Below are positions 48,476 to 60,359 of a stretch of DNA of 64,000 bases, piece after piece. The position numbers and the translations under genes are program-made. Position 1 is the first letter of the stretch. The number at the start of each line of letters is the position of its first letter. The stretch is taken from the NCBI GenBank assembly GCA_037176845.1, contig JAYKXP010000034.1:124001-188000 (forward strand), written 5' to 3'. Source of the DNA: Paramarasmius palmivorus (taxonomy: Eukaryota; Basidiomycota; Agaricomycetes; Agaricales; Marasmiaceae). The notes below the pieces were generated by a model. The model saw nothing but the letters and a program-made list of their open reading frames with translations, did not search any database and had not been told where the DNA came from.

Positions 48476-50786
48476 ATGCATTCCCTAAAGCTGCTGCTTC
48501 CCGTGCTGTTGGGCTCTCTGGCCAGCGCAGCCACTGTCCAACTAGGGAATACGACGATTATAGGAGAAGATATCACTTCGCAAGGAGTAGAGTTTTTTGG
48601 AGGTTAGTGGAGGTCTTGGATCGTTATCGAGCTTATTCGTCTTTTCAACAGGCATTCCTTTCACTGAGCCCCCGATTGGCAACTTGAGGCTCCGTCCACC
48701 CGTATTGAAGACGTCGCTGGACAATGCCACGTTCAATGCAACCTCATTTGGCGCCTCGTGTTTGCAGGTCCCTATTCTTGGTTTCGTGAGTCTTGATTCC
48801 ACTATTATATAGCAATGAGCTGACGTGGTGTGCTCCCAAAGCCTTCCCCGGCGAATGTAGCCGAAGATTGCTTGGGGATTAATGTCATACGCCCGGCTGG
48901 TCTTACTAGCGATGATGAATTACTTCCTGTCATGGTATATATTTATGGAGGTGGTTTCATTGGTACGTTTCTTCGCCGACTACCGTCGTTGAAAGGGCTG
49001 AGTCAGCCACCTAGGTGATACGCCATCCAATCTTAATGCGACCCCAATCGTGGCACGTAGCATCAAGCGGGTGAGTAGAAGAAGCTTTCGGTCCATCTTT
49101 ACTCACGCATGGGCATTCATGTAGGGAACCCCTGTCATATATGCTAGCTTCAACTATCGGCTTGGACCTCTTGGATTCCCTGCTGGAGCGGAAGCCGCTG
49201 AGAAGGGCGCTCTAAATCTTGGCTTGAAAGATCAATTGGCAGCACTGGAGTGGATACAGAAGAACATTGCATTATTCGGGGGAGACAAAGACAAGGTCTT
49301 GTGCGAAGCCTCCGTGTCTGGTCGTCAGGCTGATGACGGTACTTGCAGGTGACTTTGTTCGGGATCAGCGCCGGCTCAATTTCGACTTCGATCCACCTTT
49401 TCAATGCGCAAATTGGGAACTATGCCAGGGCTGCTGTACGTTCTCCTTACTCATTTCCCTGTCATTGCTTAATTAGCACTTCAGATTCTGGAATCCGGGG
49501 TTGCTGGAACGACGATGACATTTGATGCAACACGTCGTCAGTCCAACTGGAATGATTTCGTTGCTGCACTACCCGAATGCAAAGATTCTGCTGAGAATGA
49601 TACATTCGATTGCCTCAGGAGGGACAACATCAGCACCTCTCACCTAATTGAGGCAATCGGAACCACTTTGAATGAAGCAAACGAACAGTTCCCCTGGGTT
49701 CCCACTCTTGACGGTCCGGGCGGCGTGTTTCCTGAACTACCGTCTGAGCTTCTCAAGAAAGGACAGTACTCAAGGCTTCCATTCATCGCTGGTAATTGCT
49801 TAGATGAAGGTACGCCGAGGATCTATCGCTTCCGTTTTCAGGTTCTCATCCTTGAAATTCAGGCACTTTATTCACATTACCGACTGGTATTGCCGACGAA
49901 ACAACACTGCGTCAGGCCCTGCTCACAAATCTCACTGTTTCACCTGGAAGCTCTAGTTACGAACTGGAGAATGCGGTGGACACCCTCCTGGAAATATACC
50001 CAGATGTCCCCGCGCTTGGTTCTCCCTACAACACTGGAAACGAGACTTTTGGGCTGAGCACGGAGTATAAAAGGCTGTCCTCGATATGTGAGTTTTGTTG
50101 TGGCAGCCCCGCACGATTTGCTCACTCTCTCGCGTCAGCTGGCGACCTCATGTTCCAGTTCCCTCGAAGATTCTGGACGCAAGCTTTTGCAAAAGCAGGC
50201 GTCAAAGCATATGGATATCAGCTTTCTTATCCCGAGATGAACCCTGCACCAGCGCTTGGAGGTCAGCGAAGTTGTTCATCGGGTATACACTGACTGACGA
50301 AATGCATTACCCAGTTTCTCATGGCAGTGACGTGCCCTATGTCTTTGGCTTCGCATACCCGCCTTCTTTTGTGCCATCTCCCGCAGCGGCTGAATTCAGT
50401 GAGCAAGTCATTGATTATTGGGTTTCTTTCGCGACAAGCTTGGATCCGAATGATGGTCTCGGAAGTGAACGTTAGTTACTTACCATAGTGTATGCCTTGA
50501 CATACTGATAACTAACCTTCACACTTAGGTCCTGTTTGGCCACAGTATACTATTGACAACCCTGTACGTGATCAACAGCGAACTGCGCAGCATTGTGAGG
50601 GACAGCAACTAATCACGCATATACAGACACTTTTACAGTTGAACGGAAGTGAAACTGGACCTCTTGCTGTGAGCGTTGTGCCCAATGACTAGAATGCGCC
50701 TCTGATTCTCCCAATTTCTGCAGGACACATACCGTAACGAACAATTCGACTTTGTATATTCGAACCCAGTGATCTTCCGTCACTGA
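48476..50786 (+). CDS. secreted type-B carboxylesterase/lipase
   Basis: The ATG at 48476 opens with a signal peptide ([20 protein letters not shown]). Then [20 protein letters not shown], and [17 protein letters not shown], the family N-terminal signature. After introns come [19 protein letters not shown] (EDCL motif) and [14 protein letters not shown] (oxyanion GGGF). Then [34 protein letters not shown], and the nucleophile elbow [11 protein letters not shown] (GxSxG, with Ile in place of the usual Glu). Further exons carry [32 protein letters not shown], the acid region, and the catalytic His in [12 protein letters not shown]. It ends [16 protein letters not shown] at 50784-50786. Several Asn-x-Ser/Thr sites fit a secreted glycoprotein. 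It hydrolyses esters or lipids outside the cell. Confidence 0.9.
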
Positions 50787-50931
50787 GTTCTGATTACGCA
50801 ACCGGATGTTGCACGGAAAACTAGGCAGTACCAAAATGATAACTAGTCATGTAGATATCTAAGGCTGTATATACAATTGCAATGGCACAGTGAGCTAGAT
50901 TACTCCTCGAACCTCTGGCTGACTCCAAATT

Positions 50932-53777
50932 TCATGCCTCGATCCCTTTCCATTCCTCTTCCTCCTGTTTTCTTTGCTCCTTTCCTCTCATGACCTTATT
51001 CTTCTTACGCTTTTTGGCTGCATCAGTCACATCCTTCCCAGCGTCCCTGACACCGCCACCTATACCCAATAAAACCGGGGTTGCTGAGGTCTCTTCGTCA
51101 ATCAACACCTCTTGTTCCCGCTGTAGCAGCTCCTCAACTAATGGATGACTACCACTCGTGATATACTTCATCGAAGCTCCACGTGCAAGAAGCGGCTGGG
51201 AGAGAAGCCCCTTCAACTCGGCTTTCATTGATGCAAGCTTGGCGTCTTGTTTTAACTTAGTCCTTGGTGGATTTCTACGACCCAAATCAGTTACAGTCAT
51301 GACGGCGAAGTGAGGGCTTACCTTCGTCCACTACTCTCTTCATCGCTCAAGTCTACACCTAAAGCTTCAGCAGCCTCTTTCATCCATTTCTCTTCGTGAT
51401 TGGCTTTCCGCGTTTTATGACTCATGCCCTCGATCTCTTTTGCGAGCCTAATCCGCGCTTTGAGTTTGTCGAGGAGGGTCGTGTCCGGGATCGGGAGTAA
51501 TGGTATAGATTTAGGGTCTATGTAGATGTCAGCTAAACACGGCTACAGTCAGAACAAAGAGAAAGATATACCTCTTCCGGATTCAAAGGATGACAGGACA
51601 CCGGAAAGCACTCTCCTTTCATCGGGGGCAACAAGTAGCAAGCTGAACCCTTTCCCACCAGCACGGGCTGTTCGTCCGTTCCGATGAACGTAGACGTCTG
51701 CTGAGCGAGGGACCTGATAATGCACGACATGGTCTACTCCTTGGATATCCAGCCCACGAGCAGCAATGTCGGTCGCCAGTAAAACACAATTAGGTATTGA
51801 TTTAAATCTACGATTTCGTGAGACACCAAAAAACGGAAGAAAAAGGCATCAACGTACCGGTCAAGATTCTTCAGCCGTTGCCTCATTTCGAGCTGTGAAT
51901 GTATGGGGAATACTTTTTGACCCAACATTTCCAACAAGGGGAGGAGCCGTCTGATACCGTCGATGGCGGACAAGAAAACCAAGGTTCGACCAGGGTAACG
52001 CGAGAGGAAGTAATATAAGTGTACGTCCTGCGTGCTTAGTGATTAGTGGCGACTGGATGAATAACATAATAGTGAAGACCCACCTTGTCAGCTACCAGAC
52101 ACTCGACTTTGCTCTCCGTCAAGGTATCGACAACTCCGTCCTCAGGACTTAAATCGATAACCTCAGGTCCGCCAGTGGGATCACGAAAGTCAAGACGAAG
52201 AACAAGGTCATCTAGACAAAGCCAGCATAGTAGAAAGGACGGAAGATAAGTAACATTGAAGTCCTACCTAACGTCGATGCGGGCTGCTTGTTCTTGCTTT
52301 TACTCTTGGGACGAGATCGTTTTTTGACATTACGCTGAAGCTCTTTACTCAATGTCGCGGAGAAGACAAATGTTTGGAGTGGCCTGTTGTCGGGTTTCGA
52401 TTCATCGTTCGTCTCTTCGTCTGCCGCTGTACCTGAATCATCAGGAATCCGCTCATCACTAAATTCGGTCAGCTAACTGTGCGGCATAGGCGAGGTGAGA
52501 CGCACGCTTCCTCTCGTAGCGTTAAACGCAGAATCCCATCCAACTCTTTGAAGTGTCCTGCTTCAATCATTCGATCGGCTTCATCCAACACTAAGAAGCG
52601 AAGGTCGTGTCTAATCGCGTGGGCTAGGTTGTCGTCCTAATCATTGATAGTTAATCATAACTGGACATTATGTCAAATGCAACAACATACTTCTTGTATG
52701 ATATCCCACAGACGGCCAGGGGTGGCAACAAGTATATCAACACCTCTGTCCAACATGCGGCGCTGCTTTTGTGCAGACATGCCTCCTACAATAGCTGCGA
52801 CGCTAACGAGAGGAGGAATCCTTTTAGGAGATTTGGGATTATCCAAGGGTTTGTTTTCATCGTCTTTGGCCTTTTCCTTTCCTTTACCCTTCAGAGGCGT
52901 TATCAGCTCCGGCTCTGTCTTGACGGGTATATCAAAAGAGCTCAAGCACATGTTGAGGTGGGAGGAGACTTGCAGTGCCAACTCGCGTGTCGGTGCAAGA
53001 ACCAGAGCCCGGAGGGGACGCTTGGTACCTTTGCGAATATGAAGCGGAAGCGGAACGGAGGTTGCTTGGAACAGCAGGTTATGCAGAATGGGAAGTCCGT
53101 ACGCGAGAGTTTTACCAGAGCCCTGTACTCAGTTGGTGAATGCAGTACAGGATAGCGAGCATGATATATACCGTCTGTGCGACACCAACAACGTCTCTTC
53201 CTTGCAGAGCCAATGGAATTGCCTGTGCTTGGATGGGTGTTGGCTTCAGAAAATTCTTGTGATGTAGAGCACCATTGAGCTGGGGATGGAGAGAAAACTC
53301 GTGCCATTCAGGCAATAATGTCTCTGCTGCCCCAAAGTCGGTTAGCGTTCTTACGTTGGAGAAGTAGACTCACAATTGAATTGAACTTGTTCTATTTCAG
53401 TAATCTCTTCTACATCTAAACCATTATCTGCATCACCAGCACCAAGCGCGTCCTCCGTTTCAATGTCTTCGTTATCTTGGATGAGCTAGAATGTCTCGAA
53501 TGCAGGTGTTTAGACACAAAAACTCTACGCTATGAAGAAGACTTACATTGAACCTAGCAACCTTCCCACCATCGGTTTCTTCGTAAAAGACCTCCACGCC
53601 TTCAACTTCTTCGAGCTCCAGCACCCCGTCGTCTCCATCGATTCCGGCTTCCACTGGTCGCGGCACTGCTTTCCATGGCAATGAGGAGGTATTTTCGTGA
53701 CGCAATTTAGCCTTCTTGGACAATTTTGAGGAGCTACTTGAGTTTTTCCGCTTATTTGAGAGATTAATATTCGGCAT
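50932..53777 (-). CDS. MAK5: DEAD-box RNA helicase Mak5 (DDX24-like)
   Basis: The start at 53777 gives [20 protein letters not shown], a basic/Ser-rich N-terminus, then LPWKAVPRP and an acidic stretch. The Q-motif region is [20 protein letters not shown] then [20 protein letters not shown]. Walker A is [18 protein letters not shown], split by an intron. [13 protein letters not shown] (motif Ia) comes before an insert of Lys/Glu-rich residues, as in Mak5. Then [44 protein letters not shown] (DEAD) and [16 protein letters not shown] motif III. The C-terminal helicase half lies in exons between 52100 and 51500. The tail has [20 protein letters not shown], ending WKGIEA (stop 50932-50934). A nucleolar factor for 60S ribosome assembly. 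Confidence 0.93.
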
Positions 53778-54114
53778 TGGGTGAATGGAGCGAGCGAGAA
53801 GGCAGGAGAGATGACGGAAAGGATCAAAAATTTTCAGAGCATGCTTGGCGCCGGAGATCACTGGGCGCTTAGTGCTTAGCCCTGGGCCTGAGGCCTGAAC
53901 GTTGAACGTTGAACTAAGGCTAGATGACCAGCGCATGGGTATTGGGGTATCGCTATTCCTAGCATTGACTTAAAAACTGTCATTCCAATTCTCAGCATTG
54001 CCTACACGATAATTATGCACATAATTCTGTCTACAAGTTCCTCGGGCAGCGCCTCAAAGAGTAAGTAACTTCCAAGTGCGCTCAGAATGAAATGGGCGGA
54101 CAACATATGCATTA

Positions 54115-56242
54115 TCACACTTCTATCTCTGCCAGAATAGCCTTAGCCGCCTCTGAGCGTATTTCCACTCGTAAGTCGAACGGAAGAGCTTTGCTAGAGG
54201 AAACGAGTCACTCCATGAATGAAAGGCTAATCTAGTCAAACATACCTTATCAAGCCCTCTGTAAAAGCAACGTCAGGCAGTAAAGGGTTCCCATGTTCGT
54301 CCTCGACCGGTTTAATTTCTAAAGTCGCAAGAATACAAGCCATTGCATGCCATAAAGCAATCGGAGCAAAATGTTGACCTGGGCAAATTCTATTCGGAGA
54401 AATAAGTATAACTTAGAATGCTTGCAGTGCGCCATCATCTTACCGTCTTCCGAAGCCCCAGACGGCAGTAAAGACGGGTTCACCTTTACCGTGAGGTTGA
54501 GGCAAGTATCTCGTAGGATCGAATTTCCACGGTTCTGAGTAGATATTCTCATCTCGGCTCATTCCGCTGCAAAACAGTTCGATCACTACTCAACCACTAA
54601 AACAGACAAGTTGTTCGCTTACTGCACATTGGCAATCATCACAGCGCCTTTAGGAATGAACATTCCATCGTACACGTCCTCTTCGAGAGCACGATGTGGA
54701 ACGCCTATCGGAGGGAAAGGTCAAACATCTGTTGGAAATTGGATCTGCCAAAGCATACCTAGCTGAACAGCTGGGTGCCATCTTTGCGAAAGCAACAGGG
54801 CGTTAGTGAGGAACCTTCAAGCTTCATCCCTAAACGATTGCCTACCGTAAGGTCTCATTAAGAACACACTCCAAATACGGGAGCGATTCCTTATCGCTAT
54901 AAACCGGCAGGCGATCTGGCCCGACTACTGACACGATTTCCTGGTAGGCCCGCTTTTGCACTTCCGGATGACGGATCATCGCCAGAAAGAAAATGGTCAG
55001 CGTTGCGTTGGTCGTATCCGTTCCTGAAGTCAAGGAATGTCTGATTAGACCTTGAAGTACCCCGAGACATAAGTGAACACTGAGCAAACCTCCAGCAAAG
55101 ATTGTCGCAGATCCTCCCTTAATGTCATCAAGCTCTTCGTTATCGACATGGTCACCGAGTTCCTCCAACATATCCGAGATGAAGCTCCTTTCAATGTTTC
55201 CGCCGTTTTGCTATACAACGTGAGAGGAGGAAGTTGAAAAGACAACCACACACGTACCGTTCGTTCTTGTACGAATTTTACAGGAGCTTCGTGTAATTCC
55301 CGGATAACCGGAAAACTTGAACGCGCCACACCGGTGTAGAATCCACCAGGGAACCATGACGGAAGATAGCGTACTAGTTTTCCTAATAAGCGGCGGTAAT
55401 TAAATCAGCTGAGAGGAGCACATACACCAAGGGAAGAAGTCAACCGGTGTGCTTCCGACAGGCCCAGAGTTATTGAGCGCATGAGAGACACCAACTCCGA
55501 GCTTCAGGAATGGATCATCGTCTGATCTGACCCGATGGCCGAAGGCAGCTCGCATAATATTGGAAGTCGTGAAACTTGTAGTAGATAAGCATTGTCAGCG
55601 TTTCACAGGCGAATGATCAATGAGCGGACGTTACCGGTAGACTAGGTCAAAATGGCGGCCTTCTACAGCGTGTGGTAGACTCTTCGCGAGGATCCTTGCT
55701 TCTTCAGCGAATACGTGATCGAACTTACGGCTTTCGCGGGGACTGAAGTATTGCTGAAATATCTTGCGATGTTTCAGAAAACGTTTGCCGTATTGAAGGA
55801 AAGTAAGTGTCGGATACCAGCCCATACTGAGTAAGACGAGTATCAGAAAAGCTTTCTGCCAGATGATTACTGATTACACTCACATCTCGAACATGGTAAT
55901 CTTTGGTCGGCAACAGTAGTTTGTTCCTCTGTGCTCTAGTAGCTCTTGGGACGCCTTGAGACTCCCGAGAATAACCATCTCTCTTCCGAAAACTTTCAGG
56001 TACATGATATCGCCTGCAAATAGAGATTAGGGTCTTCCAGCTAGGAGCAGGTGCAGCTCACCATATATTTGGGACCACTGATGGAAAATTTCTGCTTGAT
56101 TCCCCGGGGGAATCTTGAGCAGGTGCCCAATCAGGGGATCCTTTGGAGGGCCTGGGGGGAGGTTTGTGTTTCGCCCGCGACTTGCAAGCAGTACCAAGAT
56201 TGTCAACAACGCCGCAGCGGCCGCGACGAAGATGGTGTCCAT
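54115..56242 (-). CDS. cytochrome P450 (copy D, same family as the tandem array)
   Basis: MDTIFVAAAAALLTILVLLA is the anchor; a second ATG 18 bp upstream is also in frame. The hinge is NLPPGPPKDPLIGHLLKIPP. Then KHRKIFQQYFSPRESRKF, NNSGPVGSTPVDFFPW, and the I-helix GGSATIFAG joined to GTDTTNATLTIFFLAM, the canonical AGxDTT form. Helix K is YLECVLNETLR (ExxR). The heme loop is split by an intron before ICPGQHFAP. The end is LPFDLRVEIRSEAAKAILAE then IEV, stop at 54115-54117. The intron layout matches copies A-C, but the sequence is more distant, so it is an older relative 30 kb away. A working monooxygenase is expected; its neighbours are MAK5 and a 2OG dioxygenase. Confidence 0.9.
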
Positions 56243-57335
56243 GTTAGATTGGGATTTCATGAGATGAAGGGTACATTTATATATGTTCAATCCTGGACAT
56301 CGGTGAGCAAGATTGCGCATGGGGAAGGGACACACTCCATGCCTCCTGTTGATCATTGACATGGTTCACACGAATTGACCAAGTGACCGTAATGCCTGTC
56401 AAAGTTAAACAATACCCATCGGTTGAGTACTTCCACCGTGAGGCGGAAAACAAGGGAGAATATTCCGAGTCCCAGAATAGACGACGAAGTAATGGTGTTC
56501 CAACAGAATGATAGCAGACGGGTAGCGAAACGAGTTGTTTACACTGGTGGAAAGCACGGTATAAGCAACCTTCTCTTATATATAATAAACTTACCAAAAT
56601 GATTCTTCTTAAAAGACTCTTTAACTGGTCTTTTTTTCGAAGTTTTCCACATAAGTGAAAAGGTAAGTGAGTGGGATAGCCTTCACCCGTGAACAGTCCG
56701 TGTTCGTCGAGTCAAGAGAAATCCTGAAAAAGTGTAGCGAGGTACAATTCGTGAGAGCCTTATCATTGCAGACAGCTCGAACTTTCCGTCTGTCACAAAA
56801 CATTCTCCATGAGGTCTTCGGGTCTATAGGCTTGCTCTGAGTACGCCAAACGGACTTCTAGTTTGCCGACAAGGGAAAGCATCGCTAAAAACTCACCTTC
56901 TGCCAGTGTAGGGCCCAAGGAACGGTACCGACAAACGAAACAAGGCATTCTCCATCCCCAGAAATATTTGATGCGGTGACCGCAAGAATCATGTCCAATC
57001 AAACATCGGACCTGTCCTGTGCCTTCTTGTCACTCGGCCAGACAGGTAAGAGATCAGAAAGCGGGTTCCTTTAGCGGGGATGTCAGTGATGCGATGGTGG
57101 TTTGAAGTCAAGAGGTTCCCACGTACCTTTTCTGCCAAAAGAGGTCGCCAAAAATAGTTATTTGTCATATTTGTGCAGTTTTGCGGCCAAGCGCCCTATC
57201 GATTAGGGCAAAAAATGCCGAATATAGTACAATTTGGCGGCGACTTTTGGTACCAAATATGAATCGGACAAGGACTGTAGATCGTTCGAATTCGCAGCCT
57301 GTAGGTGGATATGTAACTGAAAAATCTTGACCTTG
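56243..57335. other. intergenic between P450 D and the 2OG dioxygenase
   Basis: This is the promoter side of P450 D and the 3' flank of the dioxygenase. A 69-residue minus ORF (56793-57002) has no family features. Confidence 0.4.
56276..56283 (-). promoter_or_regulatory. TATA box of P450 D
   Basis: The minus strand reads TATATAAA about 34 bp upstream of the ATG at 56242, the same octamer and nearly the same distance as for P450 B. Confidence 0.5.
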
Positions 57336-58643
57336 CTAAACATAGGTCGCATTAAGCCTCATGTTGATATATTCCTGTGCGCTGACAGGCTCGTATTTCT
57401 TGGGCTTGTCTGGACCCCAGCAGCCAGGCAAACAATCGATGACAGTAGTCTTATCAGCAGCCATGAACTATCATTATCACAAGGGAGTTTAATACGGGTC
57501 GGTTGGTCCAATAATGCGAATAGTACTTACATATGGGATCGAGAACCTTTCGGGAATAATGTCGGTGTGCCCCTGGTTGCGGGGAGGCGCCCTCACGCGA
57601 TGCAGGGTTGACTTGAGAGTATCTGCTCAGAATTTAGCAAGTTCCTATTATACCCCAAGTCTAACAGTAGCTCACCATTGGACCACCTCATCAGAAAGTC
57701 ACCAATGTTGAATATTGCAGCGCCTTCCATTGGATGTACGGGAATGAACACGCCTGGTTCGTTGGGGGATTCCACTTCTAGTCCTCCGACACGATCTTGA
57801 AATAGTATGGTACATGTAATGTAGTCCTGTGTCCAGGGAAATGTCAGAATACTATGTCTTGCGAGTATACGATAAAAGATTTACCGTATGCGCCCCGCAT
57901 CTGCCCTTCTGACCGGTCTCAAAGGCCTGCGCAGGGCCCGATGGATAGCGAAGCAGCCTGAGTTGGTTATCTGCGTTCTTGTGATATTCATTGAAAAAAT
58001 TTCTGTCCAAACCCATTCCGATGGCCAACGCTGGCAAAAGCTTCTCGACCTGGAACCTCCTGCAGGTCCAGAAGTAATCCATCACATGTTTCCGAAACCC
58101 AGGGAGATCCTCTTCAGGTATCCAGATATTATCAAGTGTAGCGGATGTATCGTCCTTTCCGAGGTCGAAGGATTCCTTAAAGTCGGGAAACTTGCCTGTT
58201 CGGATGGCAGCAAGCTCTTCCAAGTCGAATACCATCTGCGAAAGCTGTTCCATGCCGATACCACTGTATCCACGGTGTTTCCAACCTTCGGGAGGGTGCG
58301 GAGCTTTGTTCTTGACCTCTACTGGCAATGAGAAAAACTTGGAGGACTACGAAGACGTCATTGGTCAGGGCATGAAACTGTAGGGAGTACATTTAGAACA
58401 CACCCACTCAAACATCTCGTCTACTTTATCCTTCGGAATACCCGTATTGACGAGATATGCGAAACCAACGTCCCTGCATGCTTTGAAAAACTCTCTACCT
58501 ATTTCCTCTGCTTTCTGGGGACATTGTGAGTTGTTTGCCAACGGTTTCTGAAAATGAGTACTTACTTCCGATGTACCATCTCCGAAATCTGTAAAGTCGA
58601 TGACAGGAATAGTGACTGACTCAGAACGAGATAAACCTGGCAT
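57336..58643 (-). CDS. 2-oxoglutarate/Fe(II)-dependent dioxygenase
   Basis: The start at 58643 gives MPGLSRSESVTIPVIDFTDF. After an intron, EEIGREFFKACRDVGFAYLV then NTGIPKDKVDEMFEW form the DIOX_N domain. Next KNKAPHPPEGWKHRGYSGIG, WIPEEDLPGFRKHVMDYFWT, LLPALAIGMGLDRNFFNEYH and NQLRLLRYPSGPAQAF. The iron-binding HxD is split by an intron (GAHT joined to DYITCTILFQD). Then FIPVHPMEGAAIFNIGDFLM, and the distal His in STLHRVRAPP, followed by RFSIPYFCAAN. The end is AQEYINMRLNATYV (stop 57336-57338). It belongs to the isopenicillin-N-synthase-like group common in fungal secondary metabolism and has no targeting signal. It lies next to an SDR and close to P450 D, so a joint oxidative role is plausible. 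Confidence 0.92.
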
Positions 58644-58886
58644 CTTCGGTGACGGTGAAGAACAACCAATGGCCCCGAACGGCGTGTGAACACACTATGA
58701 AGCACCAATCATGATTACACAAGATCGTCATGAGGAACATCGCTGAGTGGTGTGGTTACGTTCACAAGTCATTCGTTGGAGTGACGCTGACTTCATTTCC
58801 TTTTCTTTCTGCATCAGGATCCTGTGTTGAAGATTACCACCCCTATGATTATGATACAAAGATTATCTCTAATCCTCTGAGCGGCC

Positions 58887-60023
58887 TCAAGGGTGTTCCA
58901 AGAGATAACCGCCATCAATTGCAATCGTCTGGCCATAAGCGTACTGGTTCACGGCGAGCATCAGTGCTGCCTGAGCCATATCTTCATCTCTACCGGGCCG
59001 ACCAGCTGGAATGCCCTTCTTGTCACGGTATGAATCATCCACAGGTATTGCCGACTTGTTCAACTCGTCTGAGCCCGAAGCTGTAGCCACCATGTCAGGA
59101 CCATGTACGGATAGGAAAGATGCGAGGACGTACTAGTCATTTCACTAGGAAAGATCCCTGGCGCGATGCTATTGACTCTGATATTGACACCCTTTCGTCG
59201 CAACTCTTGCGCAAGTAGGGTGTTCAGATGAATCGACGCAGCTTTCGACACGTTGTATTTGAAGTGGTGTTGCGTGGTGCGTGTTATACCGGAGATAGAC
59301 GAGATATTAATGACGGAACCAGTGTAACCGGGACGACTAGTCGAGGTGGCCGAAAGTAGAGGAATGAGCGCCGCTGTCGTGAAAAAGTGGCTGAGAGACA
59401 CGGTCAATGAAGATCTCATAGCTATCAGGACAGAACACATACCCGATAACATTAGTCCGATAAACGTCCTCCCAGTCTTTCTGGTCTTCATTCCACAACT
59501 CATCTCCCAGTTTTTTCGCACCATCTTCTTCGCTACCTACTTCGACTGAAGAGGAACCCTTGCTAATACCAGAATTGTTGACCAGGACATCGACATGGTT
59601 CTCCTTCATCTTCACCTCGTCCACCATCGCTTGAATGCTCGACTTGTCCGTGATATCGCATTCGAGTGGGACGATTTGGCCCTTGGAATGCGCCAAGTTT
59701 GAACCCCATGTATTAACAGTTTCTTGAAGGACCTCTTTGCGTCGACCGGTAATGTAAACGCGGGCACCGTTGTTGGCAAAGGCTTGGGTGATCATCAATC
59801 CAATGCCTGTACCGCCCCCAGTGACAATCACCACGTAGTCTTCGACATTGAAAAGCGATGAAACGGTAAAGTTTTTGTTGTGAGATGCCATTCGTTCCGG
59901 AAGCTTTTGGGTAAAGGTATTCGTAGTGTACGCAAAGTGCCTGGTTTTATGTGCAAAGTTGAGGGTTCGGAAGCGAGCTTGTATGCACAGTAGCTCAAGA
60001 AAGGAGCGTCTTATAGAGAACAT
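58887..60023 (-). CDS. short-chain dehydrogenase/reductase (Rhamnolipid-reductase/RhlG-like)
   Basis: The Rossmann motif is VVIVTGGGTGIGLMITQAFA, then ARVYITGRRKEVLQETVN, LECDITDKSSIQAMVDEV, and DVLVNNSGISKGSS (NNSG). After an intron come FFTTAALIPLLS, GSVINISSISGITRTTQHHF then KYNVSKAASIHL (catalytic Ser and YxxxK). IRVNSIAPGIFPSEMT follows, and the end is AYGQTIAIDGGYLLEHP (stop 58887). Two starts are possible. The ATG at 59891 (MASHNKNFTVSSLFNVEDYV) fits the family. The ATG at 60023 adds 44 Arg-rich residues (MFSIRRSFLELLCIQARFRT) that look like a mitochondrial presequence. The product is an NADP-dependent keto-reductase; substrate unknown. Confidence 0.9.
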
Positions 60024-60359
60024 AGCTCATTCGATGCACAGATCTTTTTAAATCTTCAACATGATCCTGAAAATGACTGTGAGATGACGCAGGAGATTGG
60101 GTAGCGATTACGGGGACTCACGTCACAGGGTAGCCCATCGCACCGAGGTGTAGAATCGACTCCCAAGCCTTGTGAATCATCCATCATCATAATATGCGTA
60201 AGTTTGAGGCAGCGCAATCGAGAAGAAGAGACGGAGAGTGACTAGTGACTAGTGACAGGTAGTGACACGGTAATGATCGGAGAGGTCAAGGAAGGCCGGC
60301 AATCGCCGATTTCAAGTGTGGTTCTATTTCCACCCAGTCCAAATAATCTTTTACATGTT
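60024..60359. other. spacer with short tandem repeat, no gene
   Basis: This is the promoter of the SDR and the 3' flank of the DHTKD1-type gene. It contains the tandem repeat listed separately. Confidence 0.45.
60237..60268. repeat. short tandem repeat (AGTGACT units)
   Basis: The 7-bp unit AGTGACT is repeated about three times and then decays into AGTGACA units. Seen directly. Confidence 0.6.
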
